Notes: generated from the letters alone by a model not told the origin. Positions 9,591-18,504 are shown, counted from the first letter of the stretch. The stretch is DNA of 64,000 nucleotides from Nocardioides sp. Soil797 (GCA_001429555.1 LMSR01000011.1:63462-127461), one strand, 5' to 3'. Numbers and translations are program-made.

Positions 9591-10118
9591 TCACGGGCTC
9601 GTCGTACGTCCCTTCTCGATCTCTGCCCGGCCGGCCAGTCGGTGCGAGCGACGGATCTCGGCCTCACGCATGCGACGGACCTCGTCGGGGGTCTCCGGCA
9701 CCAGCTGCGGCACCTGTCGTGCTCGCCCGTCGGCGTCGACCGCGACGAAGACGAAGTACGCCGAAGCCACGTGCAACGGGTGCCCGGAGGCGTCGGTCCA
9801 GGGCTCGGCCTCGATCCGCACCCCGACCTCCATGGACGAGCGCCCGGCCCAGTTGACCTGCGCGGTCGTGCGCACGATGTCGCCGACATGGACCGGCTCG
9901 AGGAAGACCATCTCGTCGAGCGCGGCGGTCACCGCAGCACCGCCGCTGTGACGTTGTGCGGCCGCACCCGCTGTCGAGTCGGCCAGCTTCATGATCTCCC
10001 CACCGTGCACGTTGCCGAGCAGGTTGGCCGAGGTGGCGTGCATCATCTCCGCGAGCGAGACCCGCGAATAGGACGGTTGGCGGACGCTGCTCGTGGGGTC
10101 GCTCGAGGACTCGGTCAT
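9591..10118 (-). CDS. Acyl-CoA thioesterase, hotdog fold (YciA/BACH type)
   Basis: A 175-aa single-hotdog protein. The N-terminal half has the YciA/BACH signature: LLGNVHGGEIMKLADSTAG at about 33-51, then AALDEMVFLEPVHVGDIV, where the Asp is the usual catalytic residue. The second half has VASAYFVFVAVDADG. It hydrolyses acyl-CoA to free acid and CoA in the cytoplasm; chain-length preference cannot be read from sequence. The ATG at 10118 is preceded by TAATCT with a 6-nt gap, suggesting a leaderless mRNA. The gene is divergent from the LCP gene at 10166 and shares a 47-nt intergenic region with it. Confidence 0.88.
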   Translation of the reverse strand: MTESSSDPTSSVRQPSYSRVSLAEMMHATSANLLGNVHGGEIMKLADSTAGAAAQRHSGGAAVTAALDEMVFLEPVHVGDIVRTTAQVNWAGRSSMEVGVRIEAEPWTDASGHPLHVASAYFVFVAVDADGRARQVPQLVPETPDEVRRMREAEIRRSHRLAGRAEIEKGRTTSP

Positions 10119-10124
10119 GCCTGC

Positions 10125-10159
10125 AGATTAGCGATCGCCGGGGTCACTGCCGGTACCGT
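10125..10159. promoter_or_regulatory. Divergent leaderless promoters for thioesterase and LCP genes
   Basis: The minus-strand -10 TAATCT (10125-10130) is 6 nt before the ATG at 10118. The plus-strand -10 TACCGT (10154-10159) is 6 nt before the ATG at 10166. Both fit transcripts starting at the start codon. Confidence 0.5.
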
Positions 10160-10165
10160 CTCCCC

Positions 10166-11530
10166 ATGGCCGATCGCCCCCAAGGACCCGAACCGGGCAC
10201 TCCAGAGTACGAATGGCTCTACGGCAAGGACCGTGCGTCGTCGGGCTCAGGTTCCCAGTCGGCGTCCAGCGACCCCGACGCCACGCAGATCATTCCGCGT
10301 GGGCCGGCCGGGCGCGCACCATCCGGCCCGCCCCCCGCCGACCCGGGCCCCGAGCACACCAGGATCATGCCCTCCGCCGCGCCGTACCGGAATCCTCCTC
10401 CGGCCAACCAGGCTGCCGGGCGCCCCGCGCAGGGTCAGTCCCAGCAGGGCGCCCAGAACCCCTACGGGTCCCAGCCACGCAACGTGCAGCCCGGCCGACC
10501 ACTCGCGCCGCCTCCCGGGCAGGAACCTCCCTCCGGGGGAGGTGGCCGCTTCTCGGGTCGACGCCCCAGGTTCCGCCCGTTCCGATGGCTGGCACTGATC
10601 GTGGTGCTCTGGTTGGCATTCCTGATCGCCGTGCCGATCTTCGCCTTCCAGAAGATCTCCACGGTCGACGCGTTCCCCAGCGGTGACCGGCCAGACGACC
10701 AGGACGGGACGACGTACCTCGTCGTCGGCAGTGACTCGCGTGCCGACCTCTCCGAGGAGGAACGCAAGAAGCTGGGCACCGGCGGTGACGTCGGGGAGCG
10801 CACCGACACGATCATGATCCTGCACACCGGCAAGGGCCCGAACCTGCTGATGTCGATCCCCCGCGACTCCCTCGTCGAGATCCCGGGCCACGGCACGGCG
10901 AAGATCAACGGGACGACCAACCCTGACGCCTACGACGGCGGCGGCCCGAAGCTGCTGATCAAGACCATCGAGCACAACACCGGGATCCGCATCGACAACT
11001 TCGTCGAGATCGGCTTCGGTGGCTTCGTCGACGTGGTCGACGCGGTCGGCGGCATCGAGATCTGTCCCACCAAGGACATGAAGGACAAGCTGGCCAACCT
11101 CGACATCAAGAAGGGCTGCCAGGACGTGGACGGAGTGACGGCACTCGGCTACGCCCGGTCACGACACTCCGACCCGCAGTACGGCGACATCACCCGCGCC
11201 AAGCACCAGCGTGAGGTGGTCTCGGCGGTCGGCGACAAGGCCGTCTCCCCGTGGTCGGTGGTCAACCCGGTGCGCTACTGGAAGCTGAACATGGCCGCCG
11301 CGCGCACCGTTCGGGTCAGTGAGGGCACCGGCCCCATCGACCTCGGCCGGTTCGCCTGGGCGATGACCCGGGTCAACGGCGAGGACGGGCTCACCTGCGG
11401 TGTGCCGATCTCCGACCTCGCCGTGCACTGGGACGCCGAGCGCTCGAAGGAGATGTTCCAGCACATCATCGACGACGACACCGAGGGCATCTCCAACGGC
11501 CTGTGCACCGAGACCGGCCTGGCCAAGTAG
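10166..11530 (+). CDS. LytR-CpsA-Psr (LCP) family protein with long Pro/Gln-rich cytoplasmic tail
   Basis: 454 aa. The first 140 or so residues are cytoplasmic, low-complexity and rich in Pro, Gly, Gln and Ser. One membrane segment follows (FRWLALIVVLWLAFLIAVPIF), then an extracellular LCP domain. Conserved parts are LVVGSDSRADLS, RTDTIMILH, LMSIPRDSLVEIPG and GYARSRHSDPQYGDITRAKHQ, which supply the Asp/Arg polyprenyl-phosphate site. The C-terminal part has a Cys pair (GLTCGV and NGLCTE) that could form a disulphide outside the cell. The long disordered tail could be a phosphorylation or docking site, as in many actinobacterial wall proteins; that is inference. The gene is followed by a 79-bp palindrome. 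Confidence 0.9.
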   Translation: MADRPQGPEPGTPEYEWLYGKDRASSGSGSQSASSDPDATQIIPRGPAGRAPSGPPPADPGPEHTRIMPSAAPYRNPPPANQAAGRPAQGQSQQGAQNPYGSQPRNVQPGRPLAPPPGQEPPSGGGGRFSGRRPRFRPFRWLALIVVLWLAFLIAVPIFAFQKISTVDAFPSGDRPDDQDGTTYLVVGSDSRADLSEEERKKLGTGGDVGERTDTIMILHTGKGPNLLMSIPRDSLVEIPGHGTAKINGTTNPDAYDGGGPKLLIKTIEHNTGIRIDNFVEIGFGGFVDVVDAVGGIEICPTKDMKDKLANLDIKKGCQDVDGVTALGYARSRHSDPQYGDITRAKHQREVVSAVGDKAVSPWSVVNPVRYWKLNMAAARTVRVSEGTGPIDLGRFAWAMTRVNGEDGLTCGVPISDLAVHWDAERSKEMFQHIIDDDTEGISNGLCTETGLAK

Positions 11531-11538
11531 CCGGCGTA

Positions 11539-11617
11539 CGACCACGCGAACGACCACAACGGCCCGAAACTGCCTGATTCGGGCAGTTTCGGGTCGTTGT
11601 GGTCGTCGGGGTGGTCG
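11539..11617. repeat. 79-bp imperfect palindrome, family copy A
   Basis: The left arm starts CGACCACGCGAACGACCACAA and the right arm mirrors it with a few mismatches around a short TGATTC loop. It closely matches copy B (12519-12575), shares arms with copy C (24226-24304), and shares its outer arm with copy D (59902-59982). It may stop transcription from the LCP gene but has no T-tract. Confidence 0.75.
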
Positions 11618-11667
11618 CCTGTGGATGACGGGAGCGGCGAGAAGCCGATCTGAGCCACAGTGGGCCC

Positions 11668-12546
11668 ATGCAAGCGCACCAAGCACTGGTCGAGCTCGGT
11701 GGCATCGCCGATGCGGCGACGCTGAACGCGTGGTCCTCACGGGGCAAGGTGCGTACGGCGCTCTCACGACGCCTGATCGTCCGGATCTCACGGGGCCGAT
11801 ATGCCCTCCCCGACGTCGAATCGGGTGTCGCCGCAGCTCGCATCGAGGGAGTGGTCTCCCACCTGTCGGCGGCCCTCCACTGGCAGTGGGAGTTGAAGTC
11901 GTCACCGGCACGGCCCCACGTCACCGTGCCCCGGGGCCGCAACGTCCCCGCCACACGAAGGATCGGCGTGGCCGTGCACTGGATCGATCTCGGCCCGGGC
12001 GACGCCGTGGACGGCGTCACCAGTCCGCTACGCACGGTGATCGACTGCGCCCGCGACCTGCCGTTCGACGCAGCCTTGGCAGTTGCCGACTCCGCGCTGC
12101 GCTCGGGCGACGTCGACCGACAGGAGCTGCGTGCGGCCGCGGCAGTCCTCCGCGGGCCCGGCGCTCGCGGCGTACGCCGGGTTGCTGAGCACGCCGATGC
12201 AAGGGCCCGTAACGGGTTCGAGTCGGCGACTCGTGCCATCGCGATCGACTGCGGCCTCTCAGTCGTGGTGGAGGCCCCGATCGAGATCGGGGGTGTCACG
12301 GTGCATCCCGACCTGGTCGACGCATCCCGGCGCCTCGTCATCGAGGCGGATTCGTGGGGTTTCCACGCCGGCAAGGAGGCTCACGACGCCGACTGCTGGC
12401 GCTACACGATGCTGACCACGGCCGGTTGGCACGTGCTCCGGTTCACCTGGGAGCAGGTGATGCGCCGACCCACGTTTGTCACGTCCGTGCTCCAGCGATG
12501 GGTTCAACAACCACAAGAACGACCACAACGGCCCGAAACTGCCTGA
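11668..12546 (+). CDS. AbiEi-like antitoxin / DUF559-type nuclease-fold protein
   Basis: 292 aa. The N-terminal 90 residues look like a winged-helix AbiEi-type antitoxin domain (LVELGGIADAATLNAWSSRG, ISRGRYALPDV, SHLSAALHW). The C-terminal 100 residues resemble the DUF559/Vsr-like restriction-nuclease fold: HPDLVDASRRLVIEADSWGFH, DADCWRYTMLTTAGWHVLRFTW, with an Asp...Glu pair in the usual place. Such proteins are common, often multicopy, orphan genes in actinobacteria and their role is not settled. No toxin partner is adjacent. The last 13 residues (QQPQERPQRPETA) and the stop codon are encoded by the left arm of palindrome B, and palindrome A lies 50 nt before the start, so the gene is bracketed by the repeat. 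A CACAGT hexamer 6 nt before the ATG may be its -10. Confidence 0.65.
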   Translation: MQAHQALVELGGIADAATLNAWSSRGKVRTALSRRLIVRISRGRYALPDVESGVAAARIEGVVSHLSAALHWQWELKSSPARPHVTVPRGRNVPATRRIGVAVHWIDLGPGDAVDGVTSPLRTVIDCARDLPFDAALAVADSALRSGDVDRQELRAAAAVLRGPGARGVRRVAEHADARARNGFESATRAIAIDCGLSVVVEAPIEIGGVTVHPDLVDASRRLVIEADSWGFHAGKEAHDADCWRYTMLTTAGWHVLRFTWEQVMRRPTFVTSVLQRWVQQPQERPQRPETA

Positions 12547-12575
12547 TTCAGGCAGTTTCGGGCCGTTGTGGTCGT
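12519..12575. repeat. 57-nt perfect inverted repeat (28-bp arms, 1-nt loop), family copy B
   Basis: Arms of 28 nt pair perfectly around a single T at 12547. The left arm begins ACGACCACAACGGCCCGAAA. The stop codon of the upstream gene (12544-12546) lies at the tip of the hairpin. The downstream gene on the minus strand ends at 12603, so it may serve as a two-way terminator. Confidence 0.85.
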
Positions 12576-12602
12576 CGGAGCGGTCGCTCGGCTCGCGCAG
12601 AC

Positions 12603-13787
12603 TCAGATGTTGCTCTGGATCCCCGCCAGCAGCTGGCGCGCCATCACGATGCGCTGGACCTGGTTGGTGCCCTCATAGATCTGGGTGATCTTGGCATCGC
12701 GCATCATCCGCTCGACCGGGTAGTCGCGGGTGTAGCCGTAGCCGCCGAGCACCTGGACGGCATCGGTGGTCACCTGCATCGCGACGTCGGAGGCGAAGCA
12801 CTTCGCGGCGGCACCGAAGAAGGTGAGGTCCGCATCACCCCGCTCCGAGCGGCCGGCCGCGGCGTAGGTCATCTGACGGGCGGCCTCGACCTTCATGCCC
12901 ATGTCGGCGAGCAGGAACTGCAGGCCCTGGAAGTCGGCGATCGACTTGCCGAACTGCTGGCGCTCCTTGGCGTACTCCAACGCGTAGTCGAGCGCGCCCT
13001 GTGCGACCCCGACGGCCTGGGCCGCGATGGTGATGCGGGTGTGGTCCAGGGTCTTCATCGCGATCTCGAAGCCCTGGCCCTCCTCGCCGATGATGCGGTC
13101 GGCCGGAATGCGCACGTTGTCGAAGTAGACCTCGGTGGTGGGCGAGCCCTTGATGCCGAGCTTCTTCTCGGGTGCGCCGAACGAAACGCCTTCGTCGGAC
13201 TTCTCCACGACGAAGGCGGAGATGCCCTTGGTGCGCTTGTCCGGGTCGGTCACCGCGAGCACCGTGTAGTACTCCGAGACCCCGGCGTTGGAGATCCAGC
13301 GCTTCACACCGTTGAGAACCCAGTGGTCACCGTCGCGCACGGCGCGGGTCTTCTGGTTGGCGGCGTCGGAGCCCGCGTCGGGCTCGGAGAGGCAGTAGGA
13401 GAACCCGCCTTCACCGGCGGCCAGCTTGCCGAGGTACTTCGCCTTGAGCTCCTCGGAGCCGCCGATCTGCACCGGCAGCGAACCGAGCTTGTTCACCGCG
13501 GGGATCAGGGACGACGACACGCACGCCCGCGCGACCTCTTCGATGATCAGCACCGTGGCGAGCGCATCGGCGCCGGCGCCGCCGTACTGCTCGGGGACGT
13601 GGGCGGCGTGGAAGTCGGCAGCCTGCAGCGCCTCGGCGGCCTCTTTCGGGAAGCGCGCCTGCTCGTCGACCTCTGCGGCGTGGGGTGCGACCTTGGCGTC
13701 ACAGATCGCCCGGACGGCCTCGCGGATCGCCTGGTGCTCCTCGGACAGGGCAAACATGGACTGGTTGGACGGCACGGGGTCGGACAT
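12603..13787 (-). CDS. Acyl-CoA dehydrogenase (FadE25-like)
   Basis: A 394-aa flavoprotein of standard acyl-CoA dehydrogenase length. [12 protein letters not shown] at about 128-139, WISNAG and the C-terminal [32 protein letters not shown] are the family signatures; the Glu in IYEGT aligns with the catalytic base of short/medium-chain enzymes. It oxidises acyl-CoA to trans-2-enoyl-CoA and passes electrons to ETF. GAGGAG precedes the ATG at 13787. Its place upstream of purE/purK recalls fadE25 in M. tuberculosis. A 42-bp palindrome between it and the divergent TetR gene suggests control by that regulator. Confidence 0.92.
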   Translation of the reverse strand: MSDPVPSNQSMFALSEEHQAIREAVRAICDAKVAPHAAEVDEQARFPKEAAEALQAADFHAAHVPEQYGGAGADALATVLIIEEVARACVSSSLIPAVNKLGSLPVQIGGSEELKAKYLGKLAAGEGGFSYCLSEPDAGSDAANQKTRAVRDGDHWVLNGVKRWISNAGVSEYYTVLAVTDPDKRTKGISAFVVEKSDEGVSFGAPEKKLGIKGSPTTEVYFDNVRIPADRIIGEEGQGFEIAMKTLDHTRITIAAQAVGVAQGALDYALEYAKERQQFGKSIADFQGLQFLLADMGMKVEAARQMTYAAAGRSERGDADLTFFGAAAKCFASDVAMQVTTDAVQVLGGYGYTRDYPVERMMRDAKITQIYEGTNQVQRIVMARQLLAGIQSNI

Positions 13788-13823
13788 TCAGTGGTCTCCT
13801 CGAACAGACGGTTCAGAAAGCAG

Positions 13824-13865
13824 GTGCGGTACGTCGTACCGTACTAGTGGTACTCGATACCGCAC
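13824..13865. promoter_or_regulatory. 42-bp palindromic operator between acyl-CoA dehydrogenase and TetR genes
   Basis: GTGCGGTA (13824-13831) mirrors TACCGCAC (13858-13865), and inside these GTACC mirrors GGTAC. The symmetry and the divergent layout fit a TetR dimer-pair site that would control both genes. Confidence 0.6.
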
Positions 13866-13871
13866 AACCGC

Positions 13872-13877
13872 TAGGGT
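13872..13877 (+). promoter_or_regulatory. -10 hexamer TAGGGT for the TetR gene (leaderless)
   Basis: TAGGGT ends 7 nt before the ATG at 13885 and directly abuts the palindromic operator, so a bound repressor would block its own promoter. Confidence 0.5.
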
Positions 13878-13884
13878 GGTGACC

Positions 13885-14532
13885 ATGCCCACCTCAACGC
13901 GCGCCCGTCTCGTCGATGCGGCCTTCTCCCTGTTCGAGGAGCACGGCTTCACCGAGACCACCGTCGATGAGATCACCGCCCGCGCCGGCACCGGACGCAC
14001 CACCTTCTTCCGACACTTCCGCGGCAAGGAGGACGTCGTCTTCCCCGACCACGACCTGTTGCTCCCGCGCGTCGAGGCCCGTCTGGCCACTGCCACCGCC
14101 ACCACCCGGGACGTCGCCCTTCGCGAGGCCGCCCGGATCGTGCTCGACCACTATCTCGAGGAAGGCGCGACAGCTCGTGCCCGCTATCGCCTGACCCGAA
14201 CGGTGCCGGCGCTGCGCGATCGCGAGGATGCCAGCGCCCAGCGCTACCTGCGGCTCTTCCGCCAGCAGATCAGCACTTGGATGCGCGACGAACCGGACGG
14301 CCACCTACGGGCCGAGCTGCTCGCCGCGGCCGTGATCACCGCTCACAACCACGTCCTGCGGCGCTGGTTGCGCGAGGAGACCGATGACGTGGACGCCGCC
14401 TTCGACACGGCCCTGACCCGGGCCCTGGCCGAAACCCCACCGAGCGCGCCCGTCACCTCGACGGTCGTGGTTCACACCGGCAACCCCGACGTCGAACAGG
14501 TCCTCCGCGAGGTCCGCGCAGCACTCACGTAG
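13885..14532 (+). CDS. TetR family transcriptional regulator
   Basis: 215 aa from the ATG at 13885; the open frame runs much further upstream but that part is antisense to the dehydrogenase. The N-terminal helix-turn-helix is typical: LVDAAFSLFEEHGFTETTVDEITARAGTGRTTFFRHFRGKED, residues about 7-48. The C-terminal ligand domain is helical and unassigned. The gene is divergent from the acyl-CoA dehydrogenase with a palindrome between them, so it probably represses itself and that gene and responds to an acyl-CoA or related ligand; the ligand is inference. Confidence 0.88.
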   Translation: MPTSTRARLVDAAFSLFEEHGFTETTVDEITARAGTGRTTFFRHFRGKEDVVFPDHDLLLPRVEARLATATATTRDVALREAARIVLDHYLEEGATARARYRLTRTVPALRDREDASAQRYLRLFRQQISTWMRDEPDGHLRAELLAAAVITAHNHVLRRWLREETDDVDAAFDTALTRALAETPPSAPVTSTVVVHTGNPDVEQVLREVRAALT

Positions 14533-14636
14533 ACGAGTCATGACAAGGGTGCCGGGTCAGTGACCGGCTGACGCCCCCGCAGCCGGATCGAGTCGGAAAG
14601 GTTGCTCAGCAGGCAGGGGACTTGGGAGACACGCCC

Positions 14637-14642
14637 TAGGCT
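14637..14642 (+). promoter_or_regulatory. -10 hexamer TAGGCT (leaderless)
   Basis: TAGGCT ends 6 nt before the ATG at 14649. Confidence 0.5.
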
Positions 14643-14648
14643 GGCGGC

Positions 14649-15062
14649 ATGAACAACTGGCAGGACCAAGCGGCGATCGACTTCATGCTCGATGACTGTG
14701 AGACGTGGGCGGTGGTCGGGCTGTCGGACAAGCCGGAGCGTACGGCGTGGCGCATCGCCGCGCTGCTTCAGCAACACGGCAAGAAGATCGTGCCGATCCA
14801 CCCCGATGCTCCGGTCGTCCACGGCGAGCAGGGCTACGCCAGCCTGGCCGACGTACCGTTCGAGATCGACGTGGTCGACATCTTCCGACGCTCCGAGTCG
14901 GCCGGCCAGTTCGCCGACGAGGCGGTCAAGATCGGCGCCAAGGGCGTGTGGTTCCAGCTGGGCGTCATCGACGAGGCGGCCTTCGAGCGCGCCCGTGAGG
15001 CCGGTCTGCAGGTCGTGATGGACACCTGCCCTGCCATCGAGTGGGGCAAGCGCGGCGAATGA
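14649..15062 (+). CDS. CoA-binding domain protein (YccU family)
   Basis: A 137-aa single Rossmann-like CoA_binding domain. WAVVGLSDKPERTAWRIA near residue 20 is the nucleotide-binding turn; later VVDIFRRSE and GVWFQLG are family marks (the same fold as the CoA-binding domain of succinyl-CoA synthetase). Members bind CoA or NAD, but the cellular role is not established. The last codon overlaps the start of the next gene (ATGA at 15059-15062), so the two are coupled; a TAGGCT -10 stands just before the ATG. Confidence 0.85.
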   Translation: MNNWQDQAAIDFMLDDCETWAVVGLSDKPERTAWRIAALLQQHGKKIVPIHPDAPVVHGEQGYASLADVPFEIDVVDIFRRSESAGQFADEAVKIGAKGVWFQLGVIDEAAFERAREAGLQVVMDTCPAIEWGKRGE

Positions 15063-15496
15063 ACCAACCCGGCGAGGACCTCGTCATCGGCGGCGTCCCG
15101 GGCGTCGGCGAGCTGGTGGTCCCTGCCGGCGAGTTGGTCGAACGGTTCTCCCGGTCCCCGGGTTCCGGAGGACAATCGGTGAACACTGCCGACTCACGTG
15201 TGGAGCTGGTCTTCGACGTGGCCAGGTCCACCGCGCTGAGCACCGCCCAACGAGAGCGCGTCCTGTCGCGCCTGGATTCCGACACGGTGGTGATCACGGC
15301 CTCGGAGCACCGCTCGCAGTTCCGCAACCGGGCGGCCGCCCGGGAGCGCCTCGGCAAGCGTCTCCTTGAGCTGCTCGCACCTCCCGCTCCTCCGCGTCGT
15401 CCGACGAAGCCGACGAGGGGCTCACAACGCCGCCGGCTCGAGGCCAAGAAGCAGCGCTCGATCACCAAGTCACTGCGCGGGCGCGTCACGGAGTGA
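15059..15496 (+). CDS. ArfB-like peptidyl-tRNA hydrolase / class I release-factor domain protein
   Basis: 145 aa from the ATG at 15059 that overlaps the previous stop. The release-factor signature RSPGSGGQSVNTADSRVEL (about 32-50) holds the GGQ tripeptide that drives peptidyl-tRNA ester hydrolysis. The C-terminal 30 residues are very basic (RGSQRRRLEAKKQRS), like the ArfB tail that enters the empty mRNA channel of stalled ribosomes. With no codon-recognition domain, it fits ribosome rescue rather than normal termination. It is coupled to the CoA-binding gene upstream and followed by an LCP gene. Confidence 0.88.
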   Translation: MNQPGEDLVIGGVPGVGELVVPAGELVERFSRSPGSGGQSVNTADSRVELVFDVARSTALSTAQRERVLSRLDSDTVVITASEHRSQFRNRAAARERLGKRLLELLAPPAPPRRPTKPTRGSQRRRLEAKKQRSITKSLRGRVTE

Positions 15497-15541
15497 GTGT
15501 TCCTACCTCAGGTCCTTGCCCCGACCGGGCACACTGAGCGG

Positions 15542-16690
15542 ATGAACAGTGCTCCGCCGGAGGGCGATCCCGAGAAGGTCACCGGCGACGACTCCGCCGA
15601 GAAGTCCCGCTGGCACCGGTTCCGGGCCTGGTGGACCACGTTTCGCCGCAAGCATGCCAAGGCACTGATCGCGGTTGGCGTCGTACTCCTGGTCCTGGTC
15701 GGCACCGGCGGCTACTACCTCTGGTCACTGAACTCGAAGCTCGACAACATCGAGCGCTTCTCCACCGACTCCCTCGACGACCGGCCCGACCCCAACAAGG
15801 GCGACGCGGTCAACATCCTGCTGCTCGGCTCGGATGCCGGGAAGAAGATCCCCGGCGAGAGCGAGAACACCACGCTGGCCGAGGACGTCGACAGCGATGA
15901 GTGGCCGGTCGGCAAGTTCCGCAGTGACACGTTGATGGTCGTCCACATCACCGCCAACCGGAAGCACATCTACGTCACCTCGATCCCCCGCGACAGCTTC
16001 GTGATGATCTATGACCAGACCGGCGAGCCGACCCACAAGAACAAGATCAACTCCGCCTTCTCGGACTACGGCCCGGTCGGCACCCTGTCGACGGTCGAGC
16101 ACCTGACCGACCTGCGCATCGACCATGTTGCGATCATCGACTGGGCCGGGTTCAAGGACCTGTCCACGGCCGTTGGCGGCGTTCCGGTCACCATCCCGGA
16201 GACGTTCTACGACAGCAAGCAGAAGATCGAGTGGAAGGCCGGCGACTACAACCTCGAGGGCGAGAAGGCGCTGCAGTACGTCCGCACCCGGCACGGCCTC
16301 CTGCGCGGTGACTTCGACCGGATCGACCGCCAGCAGAACTTCCTGCGCTCCCTGATGAAGAAGGTCCTCGAGGCCGGCACCCTCACCAAGCCGCGCAAGT
16401 TCTCCAACACCCTCGAAGCGATCACCGACCACCTCACCGTCGACGACGACTGGGAGAACGGCGACATCCGCGGGTTGGCGCTGTCACTTCGCGGCACCAA
16501 GGCCGAGGAGGTGCAGTTCCTCACCGTGCCGATCGGCTCCACCCCGACGATCGACACGTACGGCTCGATCGTGAAGCTGAACGCACCGCAGACCAAGGAG
16601 CTCTTCACCCTGATGCGCGAGGGCCGGATGGCTGCCTACGTCGAGAAGTACCCCGACGAACTGCTCGGTGCCGAGGACGAGGTCTACTGA
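15542..16690 (+). CDS. LytR-CpsA-Psr (LCP) family protein
   Basis: 382 aa from the ATG at 15542. A short charged cytoplasmic N-terminus is followed by one membrane segment (ALIAVGVVLLVLVGTGGYYLW, about 40-60) and an extracellular LCP domain. VNILLLGSDAG, RSDTLMVVHI, VTSIPRDSFVMI and QYVRTRHGLLRGDFDRIDRQQ carry the conserved Asp and Arg residues of the polyprenyl-phosphate site. This is the third LCP gene within 9 kb; the three differ in membrane topology and tail, so they may attach different glycans. No DUF4012 or C-terminal LytR_C domain is evident. Confidence 0.9.
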   Translation: MNSAPPEGDPEKVTGDDSAEKSRWHRFRAWWTTFRRKHAKALIAVGVVLLVLVGTGGYYLWSLNSKLDNIERFSTDSLDDRPDPNKGDAVNILLLGSDAGKKIPGESENTTLAEDVDSDEWPVGKFRSDTLMVVHITANRKHIYVTSIPRDSFVMIYDQTGEPTHKNKINSAFSDYGPVGTLSTVEHLTDLRIDHVAIIDWAGFKDLSTAVGGVPVTIPETFYDSKQKIEWKAGDYNLEGEKALQYVRTRHGLLRGDFDRIDRQQNFLRSLMKKVLEAGTLTKPRKFSNTLEAITDHLTVDDDWENGDIRGLALSLRGTKAEEVQFLTVPIGSTPTIDTYGSIVKLNAPQTKELFTLMREGRMAAYVEKYPDELLGAEDEVY

Positions 16691-16740
16691 CCTCCAAGTC
16701 CCCCGCTCGAGATGCCCGAGACCTCGACGATCGCGGCCGG

Positions 16741-17265
16741 TCAGAAGCCGATCTTGCGGGGAATCGTGGTGGCCTCGCGGACGGCCTTGCCCTTCCCACG
16801 CGCCATCTCGGAGAGCGACTCCTGGTAGGCCACCAGCTTCTGCTGGAGGCCCTCGTCGGAGGTGGCCAGGATCCGCGCGGCGAGGATGCCGGCATTCTTC
16901 GCATTGCCGATCGCCACGGTGGCGACGGGGATGCCGCCCGGCATCTGGACGATCGAGAGTAGGGAGTCCATGCCGTCCAGGTACTTCAACGGGACGGGAA
17001 CGCCGATCACTGGCAGCGGTGTGACCGCGGCCAGCATGCCGGGCAGGTGTGCGGCTCCCCCAGCCCCGGCGATGATCACCTTCAGGCCACGGTCCGCAGC
17101 CTCCCGGCCGTAGGCCACCATCTCGTCAGGCATTCGATGGGCGGAGACGACGTCGGCCTCGTGAGGCACGCCGAACTCCTCGAGGATCTCGGCGGCCGCC
17201 TTCATCACCGGCCAGTCGGAGTCGGATCCCATCACGATGCCCACGCGGGCAGTGGTCTCGCTCAT
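16741..17265 (-). CDS. purE: N5-carboxyaminoimidazole ribonucleotide mutase
   Basis: 174 aa, normal class I PurE length, from the ATG at 17265. [18 protein letters not shown] near residue 8, SAHRMPDEM with the catalytic His, and [11 protein letters not shown] are diagnostic. It converts N5-CAIR to CAIR in purine synthesis. Its start lies one base after the purK stop, so it is translated from the same mRNA. Confidence 0.96.
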   Translation of the reverse strand: MSETTARVGIVMGSDSDWPVMKAAAEILEEFGVPHEADVVSAHRMPDEMVAYGREAADRGLKVIIAGAGGAAHLPGMLAAVTPLPVIGVPVPLKYLDGMDSLLSIVQMPGGIPVATVAIGNAKNAGILAARILATSDEGLQQKLVAYQESLSEMARGKGKAVREATTIPRKIGF

Positions 17266-17266
17266 G

Positions 17267-18445
17267 TCACTCACTCTCGTTCCCCAGGTCGCCCCGGAAC
17301 CACGCAGCCGCGTGCCGGGCGCGCTCGAGACAGTCGTCGAGGTCGTCGCCGTAGGCATTGACATGGCCGACCTTGCGCCCCGGACGCATTTCCTTGCCGT
17401 AGAGGTGCACCCGCAGGTGTGGATCACGCGCCATCGCGTGCGGGAAGCCGTCGTACAAGCGCCCAGGTCCTGCACCGTCCTGCAGGTCACTGCCGAGGAT
17501 GTTGACCATCACCGTCCACTTCGCTCGTGGGGCGGGCGAACCGAGCGGCAGGTCCATCACGGCCCGCAGGTGGTTCTCGAACTGGCTGGTGACTGCCCCG
17601 TCCTGGCTCCAGTGACCGGTGTTGTGCGGCCTCATCGCCAGCTCGTTGACCAGCACCCGCCCATCGGTGGTCTCGAAGAGCTCCACCGCCAGGATGCCGG
17701 TCACGTCGAGCTCGCCGGCGACCTTCAGCGCAATCTGCTGGGCCTGCGCGGAGAGTTCGGCCGACAGCTCGGGAGCCGGGGCGATCACCTCGTGGCAGAT
17801 CCCGTCCTTCTGGGTGGAGGCGACCACGGGATAGGCAGCCGCCTGACCGCTGGGCGATCGGGCGACGAGAGCCGAGAGCTCCCGCCGGAAGTCGACCAGC
17901 TCCTCGGCCAGGATCCGTACGCCGGTGGCGGCGGCTGCCTCGAAGGCCTCGACACAGTCGGCGGCCGAGCGCACCACCCAGACCCCCTTGCCGTCGTACC
18001 CCCCGCGCGTGGTCTTGAGCACCGCCGGGAAGCCGAAGGCCTCGACCTCGGCGACGTCGGCGACGAGCGCGTGCCGCGGGCACGGGATGTCCAGGGCGGT
18101 GAGCCGCTCGCGCATCACACCCTTGTCCTGGGCGTGCACCAGGGCGTCCGGCCCGGGGCGTACGGCGATCCCGGCCGCCTCGAGGGCGTGCAGGTGCTCG
18201 GTCGGCACGTGTTCGTGGTCGAAGGTGACCACGGCGCAGCCCTCGGTCACCGACCTCAGGGTGTCGAGGTCGCGGTGGTCACCGACCTGCTGGTCGACGA
18301 TCACCTGGGCAGCGGAGACGCCCTCAGCCTCGGCCAGCAACCGGAGCGGCAGGCCCAGCGCGATGGCGGGTTGGGCCATCATCCGGGCGAGTTGGCCGCC
18401 GCCGATCACGGCGAGCGTGGGGGCCAGTTCAGGAGCGTGGGGCAC
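17267..18445 (-). CDS. purK: N5-carboxyaminoimidazole ribonucleotide synthase
   Basis: A 392-aa ATP-grasp enzyme that makes N5-CAIR from AIR, bicarbonate and [15 protein letters not shown] at the N-terminus, the ATP-grasp loop [14 protein letters not shown], the metal site [26 protein letters not shown] and the late NILG are present. The GTG start at 18445 follows TAGGCT at 6 nt, giving a leaderless start. purE follows with 1-nt spacing. The purK-purE order with birA and the carboxylase nearby matches the conserved actinobacterial locus. Confidence 0.95.
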   Translation of the reverse strand: MPHAPELAPTLAVIGGGQLARMMAQPAIALGLPLRLLAEAEGVSAAQVIVDQQVGDHRDLDTLRSVTEGCAVVTFDHEHVPTEHLHALEAAGIAVRPGPDALVHAQDKGVMRERLTALDIPCPRHALVADVAEVEAFGFPAVLKTTRGGYDGKGVWVVRSAADCVEAFEAAAATGVRILAEELVDFRRELSALVARSPSGQAAAYPVVASTQKDGICHEVIAPAPELSAELSAQAQQIALKVAGELDVTGILAVELFETTDGRVLVNELAMRPHNTGHWSQDGAVTSQFENHLRAVMDLPLGSPAPRAKWTVMVNILGSDLQDGAGPGRLYDGFPHAMARDPHLRVHLYGKEMRPGRKVGHVNAYGDDLDDCLERARHAAAWFRGDLGNESE

Positions 18446-18451
18446 CCGCGA

Positions 18452-18457
18452 AGCCTA
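18452..18457 (-). promoter_or_regulatory. -10 hexamer TAGGCT for purK (leaderless)
   Basis: Minus-strand TAGGCT ends 6 nt before the GTG at 18445. Confidence 0.5.
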
Positions 18458-18504
18458 ATCGAGCCGGCCGCTGGCTCGTTGCCGGCCTCGGGACTCGCCG
18501 CAGG

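Noticed and set aside
11668..12546. Complete toxin-antitoxin pair
   Set aside because: No AbiEii-type toxin or other small partner gene is next to it.
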